64,000 bases of DNA from Acholeplasmataceae bacterium UBA4853 (GCA_002399815.1 DHEJ01000003.1:28440-92439), one strand, 5' to 3'; counted from the stretch's first letter, positions 46,023-54,581 are shown. Numbers and translations are program-made. Notes: generated by a model from the sequence alone, not told the origin.

Positions 46023-46357
46023 AGTTTAGATTCTCCTTGGAATAAAATATTCATTTCATTTGATAATGTTAACCATTCATTTTTTAATGCTTTTAAGACA
46101 TTTTGACCTTCACTACTTAATTTATAGTATTTCCTAGGTCTAGATTCTGTTGTATCCCATTCTGAGCTTAGTAATCCTTGTTCATCTAATCTTCTAAGAA
46201 GTGGGTATAACGTACCAGCTTCAATTGTGATACCTTTTGCTAATAATTTTTCTAGTAATGAATAACCATACTGGCTTTCAGATAATGCATCTAAGACGAA
46301 TAAGATTTGAGTTCCACGTCTAAGTTCAATAATTAAATTTGTTAGTATTTGATCCAT
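46019..46357 (-). CDS. PadR-family transcriptional regulator
   Basis: A 112-residue winged-helix regulator. Start chosen at the ATG at 46357 with AAAGGTGG just upstream; an in-frame GTG at 46366 lies inside that ribosome binding site. The family pattern is clear: LRRGTQILFVLDALSESQYGYSLLEKL, the recognition part IEAGTLYPLLRRLDEQGLL, and SRPRKYYKLSSEGQNVL for the wing. First gene of a two-gene unit with the HAAS membrane protein; probably autoregulated by the dyad in its promoter. Confidence 0.93.
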   Translation of the reverse strand: MDQILTNLIIELRRGTQILFVLDALSESQYGYSLLEKLLAKGITIEAGTLYPLLRRLDEQGLLSSEWDTTESRPRKYYKLSSEGQNVLKALKNEWLTLSNEMNILFQGESKL

Positions 46358-46377
46358 ATGAACCACCTTTCATTCAT

Positions 46378-46407
46378 ATTATACTGTATGACGTACTATA
46401 TTGTCAA
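46378..46407 (-). promoter_or_regulatory. padR promoter with a dyad operator in the spacer
   Basis: On the minus strand TTGACA (46407-46402), 18 bases, TATAAT (46383-46378): two perfect hexamers. The spacer is filled by an imperfect dyad, ATACTGTA-tgacg-TACTATAT (plus-strand 46381-46401, 6 of 8 arm positions paired), a good position for autorepression by PadR. Confidence 0.7.
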
Positions 46408-46432
46408 TAAAAATACAATGTAAAAAAAATAA

Positions 46433-46457
46433 TAAAAAAACATTCCCTAAGGAATGT
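46433..46457 (-). terminator. rho-independent terminator of plsY
   Basis: On the minus strand ACATTCC-TTAG-GGAATGT followed by TTTTTTT. It lies between the plsY stop and the PadR promoter. Confidence 0.9.
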
Positions 46458-46480
46458 ATCTTTTAAATTGTTATATGATA

Positions 46481-47167
46481 TTAAGTTATTTTTTGTTTCT
46501 TTTGCCCAATTTTATTTTCCGTTCCATTTTTTAATCGTATAAAGTTCTTTTTGTGCATAAAGATCACTGTGAAAATAATAAGTGTGATAACAGTTAAGTT
46601 AACAGCTTGAGATTGATAGTTTAGTTCAAGGTTTTGTGTAGGAATCCATAATTCAGGAATTAAAATTCCAACCCACATCATGACTCCAACCATGAAGGTT
46701 GCTACAACAGAACCGATTGACACATATTTGGTACTAAAAGCCACAATAAAGAAGATTGCTATACCAAGTAGTCCAATGATCGGATTAATTGCAATAATTG
46801 CTCCAACTCCAGTTGCAACTGCTTTACCACCTTTAAATCCAATATATATAGATTTAATATGTCCAACAGCAGCAAATGCACCATAAACGATCGAAATATC
46901 ATATCCACTTACAACATTTAATTCTGGATACCCTAAGATATATCTAGCGATGATAATTGGTAATGCACCTTTAAAACAATCTAATAAAAATGTTGGGATT
47001 CCATATTTAGGACCCAAAACACGGATAACGTTGGTAGAACCGACGTTTTTACTACCATGTTCTCTAATATCGATACCTTTAAATATTTTTGGAATGATAT
47101 ATCCAAATGGGATGGCTCCTATTAAATAGGAACCAATAATAAATAAACCTATCCATAAAAATTGCAT
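46481..47167 (-). CDS. plsY: acyl-phosphate:glycerol-3-phosphate acyltransferase
   Basis: A 228-residue membrane enzyme making lysophosphatidic acid, the first step of phospholipid and glucolipid synthesis. Five to six helices; family motifs are SYLIGAIPFGYI, DIREHGSKNVGSTNVIRVLG (about 34-53) and the later VGHIKSIYIGFKGGKAVATGVG (about 102-123). The C-terminal loop between the last helices is longer than in many homologues. GAGGTAGAG precedes the ATG. It is transcribed divergently from hrcA. Confidence 0.95.
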   Translation of the reverse strand: MQFLWIGLFIIGSYLIGAIPFGYIIPKIFKGIDIREHGSKNVGSTNVIRVLGPKYGIPTFLLDCFKGALPIIIARYILGYPELNVVSGYDISIVYGAFAAVGHIKSIYIGFKGGKAVATGVGAIIAINPIIGLLGIAIFFIVAFSTKYVSIGSVVATFMVGVMMWVGILIPELWIPTQNLELNYQSQAVNLTVITLIIFTVIFMHKKNFIRLKNGTENKIGQKKQKIT

Positions 47168-47235
47168 ATTTCTCTACCTCGCATAAGATTATAACATAAT
47201 CTATGAAAAACAAACAAAAAAGAAAAAATGTGAAG

Positions 47236-47262
47236 ATAGCACATAAGTGTTGACAGTGCTAA
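47236..47262. promoter_or_regulatory. CIRCE-like element 1 (degenerate), overlapping the hrcA -35
   Basis: ATAGCACAT, nine bases, CAGTGCTAA: 6 of 9 and 8 of 9 matches to the CIRCE arms with exact spacing. It contains the -35 hexamer (47250-47255). Confidence 0.6.
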
Positions 47263-47278
47263 TGAAATATTATACAAT
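47250..47278 (+). promoter_or_regulatory. promoter of the hrcA-grpE-dnaK-dnaJ operon
   Basis: TTGACA (47250-47255), 17 bases, TACAAT (47273-47278). The start point should fall at about 47285, inside the second CIRCE element. Confidence 0.82.
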
Positions 47279-47282
47279 AATG

Positions 47283-47309
47283 TTGGCACTAAACCGAAGT
47301 GAGTGCTAA
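47283..47309. promoter_or_regulatory. CIRCE element 2, HrcA operator
   Basis: TTGGCACTA, nine bases, GAGTGCTAA: 7 of 9 and 9 of 9 matches to the CIRCE consensus. It spans the transcription start and ends 14 bases before the hrcA ATG. Confidence 0.92.
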
Positions 47310-47323
47310 AAGGTGGGAATGTG

Positions 47324-48346
47324 ATGATTTCGTCAAGACAGAAACTCATACTTAAGGCGATTATAGATATTTACTCAGAGACAGCTGAACCGGTTGGTTC
47401 TAAAGCATTAATGAGTTTACCTTACTTAGATTTTTCATCTGCAACTTTAAGATATGATATGGCGATACTTGAAGATTTAGGTTTTTTAGAAAAAACACAT
47501 ACTTCATCAGGTAGAATACCTTCTGAAAAAGGATATCGCTATTATGTGGATCATTTAGTTACAAGAGATTCTGAAGTTACTAAAGTATTTCCATTAGTTG
47601 ATAAAATCTTTGAAAAAAACACATATACCAGAGAAACTGCAATTCAAGAAGCATTAAAATTGCTCTCTGAATTAACAAACTATATGGCGGTTGCAGTTGG
47701 TCCTGATATTTTACAAGCTCGCATTAAAAAGATAGATTTTATCCCACTGGGAACAACTGATGCAGTCTTACTTATTGTAACAGACCATGGTCATGTGCAA
47801 CATCAACAAATACATATTGCAGAAGATATGAGTACCAGTGATTTAAAAGAAGTTATTAAAACGTTAGATGATTTATTAAAAGATCGTTTACTATCTGAAG
47901 CAATCGAAACATTAAAGGTAGAATATGCTGCATCAGAGCTAAAGGATTTCATGAATTATCAAGCACGTATCATTGATTCATTCATCCAAGCATTTTCCAA
48001 ATTTGCATCAGATACATTCTATTTATCAGGAATGACCAATGTATTTGAACAGCCTGAATTTAATAATGTAAGTCATATTAAACGGTTCATTGATATGATG
48101 GATCGTCGAGAAATTATTAAACTCATAGGAAGTGATGATGGATTGTCGGTAAGATTTTCAAGTGATATGGAAATTATCCCGTTTGATCAGATGACAATAG
48201 TTTCAGTACCTTACCGCATTAGTGATGATGAAAGTGGTACGATTGCACTTGTAGGGCCATCGAGAATGGCATATAAAAAAGTGATACCATTATTAGAGTA
48301 TATTGCAGCCAATCTCGCAAAATTATATAAAGACAATAAGGAGTGA
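47324..48346 (+). CDS. hrcA: heat-inducible transcription repressor HrcA
   Basis: A 340-residue repressor that binds CIRCE elements and is kept active by chaperones. I start at the ATG at 47324 (AAAAGGTGG at 47308-47316 upstream); the frame continues to a GTG at 47303 inside the operator, which is implausible. The N-terminal winged helix has SSRQKLILKAIIDIYSETAEPVGSKAL and LPYLDFSSATLRYDMAILEDLG, with the HTSSGRIPSEKGYRYYVDHL signature at about 60-79. The C-terminal dimerisation region is normal. First gene of the chaperone operon, hence autoregulated. Confidence 0.96.
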   Translation: MISSRQKLILKAIIDIYSETAEPVGSKALMSLPYLDFSSATLRYDMAILEDLGFLEKTHTSSGRIPSEKGYRYYVDHLVTRDSEVTKVFPLVDKIFEKNTYTRETAIQEALKLLSELTNYMAVAVGPDILQARIKKIDFIPLGTTDAVLLIVTDHGHVQHQQIHIAEDMSTSDLKEVIKTLDDLLKDRLLSEAIETLKVEYAASELKDFMNYQARIIDSFIQAFSKFASDTFYLSGMTNVFEQPEFNNVSHIKRFIDMMDRREIIKLIGSDDGLSVRFSSDMEIIPFDQMTIVSVPYRISDDESGTIALVGPSRMAYKKVIPLLEYIAANLAKLYKDNKE

Positions 48347-48353
48347 CATAAGC

Positions 48354-48893
48354 ATGGAAGAAAAACACCAAGAAGAAGTAGTTGTTGAAGAATCAAAAAA
48401 AGAAAAAAAGAATAAGCACCTTGCAAGAATTGAGGTACTTGAAGCTGAAATTAAGGAATTAAATGATAAATATTTAAGGACTCTAGCAGAAGCAGATAAC
48501 TTTAAAAAGCGTATTCAAGCTGAAAAAGTTATGGATAAAAAATATGCGGCAAGTAGTTTTGCAAATGAATTACTTACACCATATGAACAATTTTCAAAAA
48601 TAGTTGAATTTCCAACAGACAATGATTTATTAAAAAACTTTCTAATCGGATTCAAAATGATTAAAGATCAATTTGAACAAGTATTAGAAAGAGAAGGTGT
48701 CAAAGAAATTAAAGCATTAGGTGAAGTGTTTGATGCAAAAGTACATCATGCCATAGAAAAAACTAGTGATAAAGAAAAAGCAAATGGTATTGTACTAGAA
48801 GTATTACAAAAAGGATATTATTTTAAAGACAGAATTTTAAGACCAGCCATGGTAAAAATAAATGAATGGAGTGAAGACAATGGCCAAAACTAA
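48354..48893 (+). CDS. grpE: nucleotide-exchange factor GrpE
   Basis: A 179-residue DnaK cochaperone. The ATG at 48354 follows AAGGAG at 48338-48343; the open frame reaches upstream into hrcA but has no signal there. A charged N-terminal coiled coil (about 20-70) contains LNDKYLRTLAEADNFKKRIQ, and the C-terminal beta domain has ALGEVFDAKVHHAI and VLQKGYYFKDRILRPAMVKI. It overlaps dnaK by 14 bases. Confidence 0.95.
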   Translation: MEEKHQEEVVVEESKKEKKNKHLARIEVLEAEIKELNDKYLRTLAEADNFKKRIQAEKVMDKKYAASSFANELLTPYEQFSKIVEFPTDNDLLKNFLIGFKMIKDQFEQVLEREGVKEIKALGEVFDAKVHHAIEKTSDKEKANGIVLEVLQKGYYFKDRILRPAMVKINEWSEDNGQN

Positions 48894-50709
48894 TAAAATT
48901 ATAGGTATCGACTTAGGAACTACAAACTCAGTAGTTTCTGTTATGGAAGGTAATGAAGTTAAAGTAATCGCGAATGCAGAAGGTGGTAGAACAACACCAT
49001 CAATCGTAGCATTTAAAGGTGATGAAATCTTGGTAGGTGAAGTTGCAAAGCGCCAATTAATCACAAACCCAGATACAATTTATAGTATTAAAAGACATAT
49101 GGGTGATGCAAGTTATAAAGTTAAAGTGGGTAGTAAAACGTATACTCCACAACAAATTTCTGCATACATTTTACAAAATTTAAAGAAAACAGCTGAAGAT
49201 TATTTAGGAGCAACTGTAACTGATGCTGTTATTACAGTACCTGCTTATTTTAACGATGCTCAAAGACAAGCAACAAAAGATGCTGGTACAATCGCTGGAT
49301 TAAATGTTAAAAGAATTATTAATGAACCAACTGCATCAGCATTAGCATATGGTATTGATAAGACTGAAAAAGAACAAACAGTTTTAGTATTTGACTTAGG
49401 TGGAGGTACATTTGACGTATCTATCCTTCATTTAGCAGATGGTACTTTTGAAGTTGTTTCTACAGCAGGTGACAACAAACTTGGTGGTGATGACTTTGAT
49501 GAAAAGATCTATAAATTCTTAGCTCAAGAATTCAAAAAAGAACACGGTGTTGATTTATTAAACGATAAAATGGCACTTCAAAGATTAAGAGATGCTGCTG
49601 AAAAAGCTAAAAAAGAATTGTCAGGAGTTACAACAACTACAATCTCATTACCATTTATCACAATGGGAGCTGCTGGTCCATTACACTTAGAATATAATCT
49701 ATCAAGAGCTAAATTTAATGAATTAACTAAAGATTTAGTAGAACGTACTATTATTCCAGTTAGACGTGCTTTAAGCGATGCTAAAATGACTGCTAAAGAT
49801 ATTCATCAAGTACTTCTAGTAGGTGGATCAACACGTATTCCTGCCGTTCAAGAATTAGTAACTAAAGAATTTGGTAAAGAATTAAACCGTTCTGTAAACC
49901 CTGATGAAGTTGTTGCTATGGGTGCTGCAATTCAAGGTGCTGTTTTAGCAGGTGATGTAAAAGATGTCTTATTACTTGACGTTACACCACTTTCATTAGG
50001 TATTGAAACTTTAGGTAATGTATTTACTAAATTAATTGAAAGAAATACTACAATTCCAACATCTAAATCACAAGTATTTAGTACTGCAGCAGATAATCAA
50101 CCAGCTGTTGATATTCACGTTTTACAAGGTGAAAGACCAATGGCTCCAGATAATAAGACTTTAGGTAGATTCCAATTAAACAATATTCCACCTGCACCAA
50201 GAGGAGTACCTCAAATTGAAGTTACATTTGATATTGATGCCAATGGTATTGTTTCTGTTAAAGCTAAAGATTTAGGTACAAATAAAGAACAAAAGATTAC
50301 TATTTCTGGTAATGGTGGACTATCTAAAGAAGAAATTGATAAGATGGTTAAACAAGCAGAAGAAAATGCTGAAGCAGATGCTAAACGTAAAGAAGAAGCT
50401 GATTTAAGAAATGAAGCAGATAGCTTAATTTTCCAATCAGAAAAAGCGATTACTGACTTAGGTGATGAAGCAACAACTGATGAAAAAGATGCTGTAAATA
50501 AAGCAATTGCTGACTTACAAGAAGCATTAAAGGGTACTGATTTAGAATTAATCAAGAAACAAAATGAGGAATTAAATAAAGCTGCTCAATCGATTGCAAT
50601 TAAAGCATATGAAAAGGCAAGTAAAGCAAAAGAAGCGAATAAGGAATCAAAAGACGGTTCTGATGATAATGGATCAGATGCTGTTGATGCAGAATTTACA
50701 GAAAAATAA
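48880..50709 (+). CDS. dnaK: molecular chaperone DnaK (Hsp70)
   Basis: A 609-residue Hsp70. I start at the ATG at 48880 (AMAKT-type start, TGGAGTG upstream) inside the grpE end; an ATG 18 bases earlier is less likely. It has IIGIDLGTTNSVVSVMEG (about 6-23), YFNDAQRQATKDAG, INEPTASALAYG, FDLGGGTFDVSIL, LVGGSTRIPAVQELV and the linker DVLLLDVTPLSLGIET. The C-terminal lid ends in an acidic tail rich in Ser, Asp and Gly. Length is normal for mollicutes. Confidence 0.98.
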   Translation: MAKTNKIIGIDLGTTNSVVSVMEGNEVKVIANAEGGRTTPSIVAFKGDEILVGEVAKRQLITNPDTIYSIKRHMGDASYKVKVGSKTYTPQQISAYILQNLKKTAEDYLGATVTDAVITVPAYFNDAQRQATKDAGTIAGLNVKRIINEPTASALAYGIDKTEKEQTVLVFDLGGGTFDVSILHLADGTFEVVSTAGDNKLGGDDFDEKIYKFLAQEFKKEHGVDLLNDKMALQRLRDAAEKAKKELSGVTTTTISLPFITMGAAGPLHLEYNLSRAKFNELTKDLVERTIIPVRRALSDAKMTAKDIHQVLLVGGSTRIPAVQELVTKEFGKELNRSVNPDEVVAMGAAIQGAVLAGDVKDVLLLDVTPLSLGIETLGNVFTKLIERNTTIPTSKSQVFSTAADNQPAVDIHVLQGERPMAPDNKTLGRFQLNNIPPAPRGVPQIEVTFDIDANGIVSVKAKDLGTNKEQKITISGNGGLSKEEIDKMVKQAEENAEADAKRKEEADLRNEADSLIFQSEKAITDLGDEATTDEKDAVNKAIADLQEALKGTDLELIKKQNEELNKAAQSIAIKAYEKASKAKEANKESKDGSDDNGSDAVDAEFTEK

Positions 50710-50714
50710 AAAGT

Positions 50715-50734
50715 AAGGAAAGGAAACTTTCCTT
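50715..50734 (+). other. GNRA-loop hairpin between dnaK and dnaJ
   Basis: AAGGAAAG pairs perfectly with CTTTCCTT around a GAAA tetraloop. No T run follows (TCTGAC), so it is not a usual terminator; an RNA stability or processing element that separates dnaK from dnaJ levels is possible. Confidence 0.6.
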
Positions 50735-50757
50735 TCTGACTAAAAAGGATTGAAACT

Positions 50758-51858
50758 ATGGCAGAAAAAAGAGATTACTATGAAGTCCTAGGCTTAACAA
50801 AAGGTGCATCAGCAGATGATATTAAAAAAGCATACCGTTCACTTGCTAAAAAATATCACCCAGATGTTTCACAAGAAAAGGATGCAGAAGCAAAATTTAA
50901 AGAAGTACAAGAAGCCTATGATACATTAAATGACCCAAATAAGAAAGCTCAATACGATCAATTTGGTCACCAAAGTCAACAAGGTGATCCATTTGGTGGT
51001 TTTGGCGGTGGCGGGTTTGGCGGATTTGATGATATAATTAATTCATTTTTTGGTGGCGGTAGAACGCAACGTCGCGAAAAAAATGAAGGTGATGATATTA
51101 ATATGCGCATGACAATCGATTTCATGGAAGCTGTTTTAGGTACTAAAAAGGCTGTTGATGTTGAAATTACTGAAGATTGTAGACACTGTCATGGTTCTGG
51201 TGCTGAAAGTTCTAAGGATATTCACACATGTACAAGATGTCATGGTTCTGGATATATAAATGTTGACCAAAGAACAATGTTTGGTACAATGAGAACTCAA
51301 CAACCTTGTCCAACTTGTGGTGGTAAAGGTCAAACAATTGATAATAAGTGTCACGTTTGTAGCGGTCAAGGACGTGTTCGTAATAAGAAACATGTCGATG
51401 TTAAGATTCCAGCCGGTGTAGATAATGAAATGACCTTACGTGTTCCAGGTTATGGTCACGGTGGAAAGAATAATGCTGAAGCTGGAGATTTATACATTAC
51501 ATTTAGAGTTAGAGCTCATAAGATGTTTAAACGTAATGGTACAGATATTATCCTTGATATACCTGTAACATTTACTCAAGCAGCTTTAGGAGATAAGATT
51601 GAAGTACCTACGATTTATGGTAATGTTGAATTAACTATTCCTTCAGGTATTCAATCTGGTACTTCACTGCGTCTTAAAGATAAAGGTACTTCCGATGTAA
51701 GAACTGGTAAAAAAGGTGATCAGTATGTCAATGTAGTTATTGAAACACCAAAGAACTTATCATCTGAAGAGAAAAAATTATTTGAACAACTAAAAAATTT
51801 GGAAAATCCAAGAAAGAAAAGTAGTTGGGATAAATTTAAGGAATTTTTTACAAATTAA
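50758..51858 (+). CDS. dnaJ: chaperone DnaJ (Hsp40)
   Basis: A 366-residue type I J-protein. The J domain (5-70) has YHPD with the HPD tripeptide at about 36-38, followed by a Gly/Phe-rich linker (about 76-105). Four zinc-binding repeats of CxxCxGxG type lie at about 142-210 (CRHCHGSG, CTRCHGSG, CPTCGGKG, CHVCSGQG), all eight Cys present. Two C-terminal substrate-binding domains follow. Last gene of the HrcA-controlled operon, followed by a terminator. Confidence 0.97.
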   Translation: MAEKRDYYEVLGLTKGASADDIKKAYRSLAKKYHPDVSQEKDAEAKFKEVQEAYDTLNDPNKKAQYDQFGHQSQQGDPFGGFGGGGFGGFDDIINSFFGGGRTQRREKNEGDDINMRMTIDFMEAVLGTKKAVDVEITEDCRHCHGSGAESSKDIHTCTRCHGSGYINVDQRTMFGTMRTQQPCPTCGGKGQTIDNKCHVCSGQGRVRNKKHVDVKIPAGVDNEMTLRVPGYGHGGKNNAEAGDLYITFRVRAHKMFKRNGTDIILDIPVTFTQAALGDKIEVPTIYGNVELTIPSGIQSGTSLRLKDKGTSDVRTGKKGDQYVNVVIETPKNLSSEEKKLFEQLKNLENPRKKSSWDKFKEFFTN

Positions 51859-51877
51859 GAGGATTTTCCTCTTTTTT
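51857..51877 (+). terminator. terminator of the chaperone operon
   Basis: AAGAGGA-TTT-TCCTCTT with a T run; the stem begins at the last base of the dnaJ stop codon. Confidence 0.88.
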
Positions 51878-51911
51878 GTTTTATAATAAATCATATTTGG
51901 GAGGATCATAC

Positions 51912-52904
51912 ATGATACTAGTAAAACATCATAACGAAGGTAATTTAGAACCATACTTTTATTTTGCATTAGAATCATATGTCTTAAATACCTTATTAAA
52001 AGACGATGAAACATATTTTTTTACATGGAAGATTAAAGGGATTGTTTCAGGAAAAAATCAAGTGATTGAAAATGAGATTAATTTTAAGTACGTTAAAGAT
52101 CATCACATTAAATTTTTTAGAAGACCAACTGGTGGTGGGTCTGTTTATGCAGATGAAAATAATACGATGTTTACAGTGATTACTAAAAGAAGTAAAGAAA
52201 ACTTCTCATTTAAAACCTATCTATCTAAACTCATAGATGCATTTAAGTTACTAGGTGTAAACTTAGAATTTAGTGGAAGAAATGACATCTTATTAGAAGG
52301 TAAGAAGGTTTCAGGTAATGCTTTTTTACAAAATAAAAACGGTATGTTAATGCATGGTACATTAATGTATGATTTAGACATCGAAACGATGGTTAGAGCT
52401 TTAAATCCACCGGATGAAAAGTTGATTAGTAAAGGTATTTCAAGTGTCAGATCAAGAGTCAATAACTTAAAACCATATTTAAATGGGATGAGTCAGGATG
52501 AGTTAATCAAACATTTAGAAATGACATTATGCGATAAGGTCTATGAAATTAGTTGTGAAGAAGTTAAGATGCTTAATGAACAAGCTAAGTTTTATCAAAC
52601 GGATAAATTTTTATATCAAGACCAACCAGGCTACACGCAAGTATTAAAAAAGCGTTTTAATTGGGGTGGATTTGAATTACGTTTAGATATTAAAGAAGGT
52701 ATTATTGAACATGCAAAAATTAATGGTGACTTCTTTGAACTAAATGAAGATTTATTACCATTTGAAGCATCCTTAAAAGGTGTTAAGTGGAACTATAGTG
52801 ATGTCATGGAAGCATTTGAAAAGCATGGGATAACAAACTATCTTTTAGGTTCTAGTTTAACTGATTTTGATGAACTCTTTAAAGATGCATTTTTAAATGT
52901 GTAA
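51912..52904 (+). CDS. lplA: lipoate-protein ligase A
   Basis: A 330-residue lipoate ligase that attaches scavenged lipoate to E2 or H proteins. I start at the ATG at 51912 because GGGAGG (51899-51904) precedes it. Key segments are FFRRPTGGGSVYADENNTMFTVI (about 67-89; lipoyl-AMP pocket), GRNDILLEGKKVSGNAF with the catalytic Lys region, and LMHGTLMYDLDIETM. A C-terminal accessory domain (about 240-330) with FNWGGFELRLDIKEGII is present, so it should be able to make its own lipoyl-AMP. Confidence 0.93.
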   Translation: MILVKHHNEGNLEPYFYFALESYVLNTLLKDDETYFFTWKIKGIVSGKNQVIENEINFKYVKDHHIKFFRRPTGGGSVYADENNTMFTVITKRSKENFSFKTYLSKLIDAFKLLGVNLEFSGRNDILLEGKKVSGNAFLQNKNGMLMHGTLMYDLDIETMVRALNPPDEKLISKGISSVRSRVNNLKPYLNGMSQDELIKHLEMTLCDKVYEISCEEVKMLNEQAKFYQTDKFLYQDQPGYTQVLKKRFNWGGFELRLDIKEGIIEHAKINGDFFELNEDLLPFEASLKGVKWNYSDVMEAFEKHGITNYLLGSSLTDFDELFKDAFLNV

Positions 52905-52918
52905 ATGGATGTATTTTG

Positions 52919-52947
52919 TTGACATCTCAGTGAGTTTTTAATATAAT
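52919..52947 (+). promoter_or_regulatory. consensus promoter of yceD-rpmF
   Basis: TTGACA (52919-52924), exactly 17 bases, TATAAT (52942-52947): a perfect match at all twelve positions, as expected for a strongly expressed ribosomal protein operon. Confidence 0.9.
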
Positions 52948-52969
52948 TAGTTAGGTTGGGGTGATATTT

Positions 52970-53392
52970 ATGATTATAGAAGTAAAAACATTAGAACCAT
53001 TATCCTCAATTGATGTTGATTTGAATCTAGAAGATTATGTACAAGCATCAAGTGATTTAATCAGTTTATCGCCTTGTTTGGTTAAAGGACGCATTAAAAA
53101 GGATTTTGAAACGGTAACTTTAAGATTAAACATTCAAGTGGATGTTGTTCAAAAGTGTGCGTTAACATTAAAACCTGTTGCCTATGACTTAGCATTTGAA
53201 ACCGAAGTGATATTTTCTAAAAATATAGATATTCTAGATTATTACTTAGAAGATGTCATCGATTTAAATCAGTTGGTATTTGCAGAAATCTTGTTAGAAA
53301 AAGAGCCTTTTGTTTATCACGAATCAGCTGACCACAGCTTATTTGAAGAGAAAAAAGAGGGACATCCTGTATTTAAAGGTCTCAAGAAGTAA
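52970..53392 (+). CDS. YceD/DUF177 family protein
   Basis: A 140-residue DUF177 protein, the usual partner upstream of rpmF; in bacteria and plastids it is linked to 23S rRNA accumulation. I start at the ATG at 52970 (GGGGTG upstream) rather than the in-frame GTG at 52961. The core is VVQKCALTLKPVAYDLAFETEVIF (in two parts, about 58-81). Only one Cys remains of the usual CxxC pair. The acidic DVIDLNQLVFAEILLEKEP near the end is typical. 23 bases before rpmF. Confidence 0.88.
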   Translation: MIIEVKTLEPLSSIDVDLNLEDYVQASSDLISLSPCLVKGRIKKDFETVTLRLNIQVDVVQKCALTLKPVAYDLAFETEVIFSKNIDILDYYLEDVIDLNQLVFAEILLEKEPFVYHESADHSLFEEKKEGHPVFKGLKK

Positions 53393-53415
53393 GAATTTAA
53401 AGGAGGTGAATATGC

Positions 53416-53607
53416 ATGGGTGCAATATTCAGAAGACATAGTAAAGGGTCAAAAGGTCGTCGTCGTTCACATTACAAATTAAAAACGCCTACAATCGTTG
53501 TGGATCCACAAACTGGTGAATTTACTTTACCACATAGAGTAACGCCAAATAGCGGTTACTATAAAGGTCAATTAGTTTTAGAAAAGAAAAACAAGGAAAA
53601 CAAATAA
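53416..53607 (+). CDS. rpmF: ribosomal protein L32, cysteine-free form
   Basis: A 63-residue L32. The N-terminus has FRRHSKGSKGRRRSHYKL (about 5-22), the normal rRNA-binding region. In typical L32 the next part holds a Cys4 zinc ribbon; here it reads VVDPQTGEFTLPHRVTPNSG with no Cys, so it is the zinc-independent (C-minus) form. The strong AGGAGGTG at 53401-53408 fixes the start at 53416; an out-of-frame ATG at 53412 lies in between. Confidence 0.95.
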   Translation: MGAIFRRHSKGSKGRRRSHYKLKTPTIVVDPQTGEFTLPHRVTPNSGYYKGQLVLEKKNKENK

Positions 53608-53619
53608 CCTTTATGAAAG

Positions 53620-53643
53620 AAGAGCACGAAATGTGCTTTTTTC
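53620..53643 (+). terminator. terminator after rpmF
   Basis: AAGAGCAC (53620-53627) and GTGCTTTT (53633-53640) pair, with one G-U, and a T run follows. Confidence 0.85.
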
Positions 53644-53671
53644 TTTGGTATAATATGAAGTAGAGGTATTT

Positions 53672-54568
53672 ATGGAACATATAACAGTATTATTAAATGA
53701 ATCAGTTGATGCACTCAATATTAAAGACGGTGGGATCTACGTGGATGCAACCTTAGGTGGTGGTGGACACTCAGAGCTTATTTTAAGTCGGTTAAAAAAT
53801 GGACACTTATATGCATTTGATCAAGATACCTATGCACTAAAAAGATCAGAAGAACGTTTAACTAAGTATACAAATAAAACATTAATTCATTCAAACTTTG
53901 AATTCATGGAATCAAAGTTAAAAGAACTAGGTGTAACAAAGGTTGATGGTATCTTATTTGATTTAGGATTATCCTCTTTTCAAATTGATGACGAAAAACG
54001 TGGGTTTTCTTATTTAAAGGATTATGATTTAGATATGCGTATGGACCAATCTAATCCATTAACAGCAAAGATCATTGTAAACACTTACTCTAGACAAGAA
54101 CTAGCAGATATTTTTAGACTTTATGGTGATGAAAATAATGCTTGGCATATTGCAGGTCACATTGTTGATAAAAGACCTTTAGAAACGACAAGTGATTTAG
54201 TTAAGATTACCGATTTGGTCAATAGAAATGTTAAAGGGCATTCAGCAAAGCGTGTTTTTCAGGCTTTAAGAATAGAAGTGAATAAAGAACTCGATGTATT
54301 AGAAAAAGCATTAAAATCGAGTTTAAACCTACTAAATAAAGGCGGTAGATTAGTGGTCATTAGTTTTCAATCATTAGAAGACCGAATTGTTAAGCATTTC
54401 TTTAAATCCAATAGTGAAATTCATATGCCAAAGCATGTGGATATTCGTTTTATAGATAAACCACCTTTAAAGATGATTAATAGAAAAGCAATATTACCTT
54501 CCCAAAAAGAGTATGAAGATAATAAAAGAAGCCACTCTGCGCAATTAAGAGTGGCTGAAAAGCAATAA
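53672..54568 (+). CDS. rsmH: 16S rRNA m4C1402 methyltransferase
   Basis: A 298-residue SAM-dependent methyltransferase (MraW) that modifies C1402 in the decoding centre. Motifs: HITVLLNESVDAL, VDATLGGGGHSELIL (about 24-38), YAFDQDTYALKRS, DGILFDLGLSSFQID (about 91-105), DYDLDMRMDQ, and VISFQSLEDRIVKHFF with RSHSAQLRVAEK at the end. Elsewhere it begins the division/cell-wall cluster after mraZ; here neither neighbour is a division gene. Confidence 0.96.
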   Translation: MEHITVLLNESVDALNIKDGGIYVDATLGGGGHSELILSRLKNGHLYAFDQDTYALKRSEERLTKYTNKTLIHSNFEFMESKLKELGVTKVDGILFDLGLSSFQIDDEKRGFSYLKDYDLDMRMDQSNPLTAKIIVNTYSRQELADIFRLYGDENNAWHIAGHIVDKRPLETTSDLVKITDLVNRNVKGHSAKRVFQALRIEVNKELDVLEKALKSSLNLLNKGGRLVVISFQSLEDRIVKHFFKSNSEIHMPKHVDIRFIDKPPLKMINRKAILPSQKEYEDNKRSHSAQLRVAEKQ

Positions 54569-54581
54569 GATGTAATTAATT

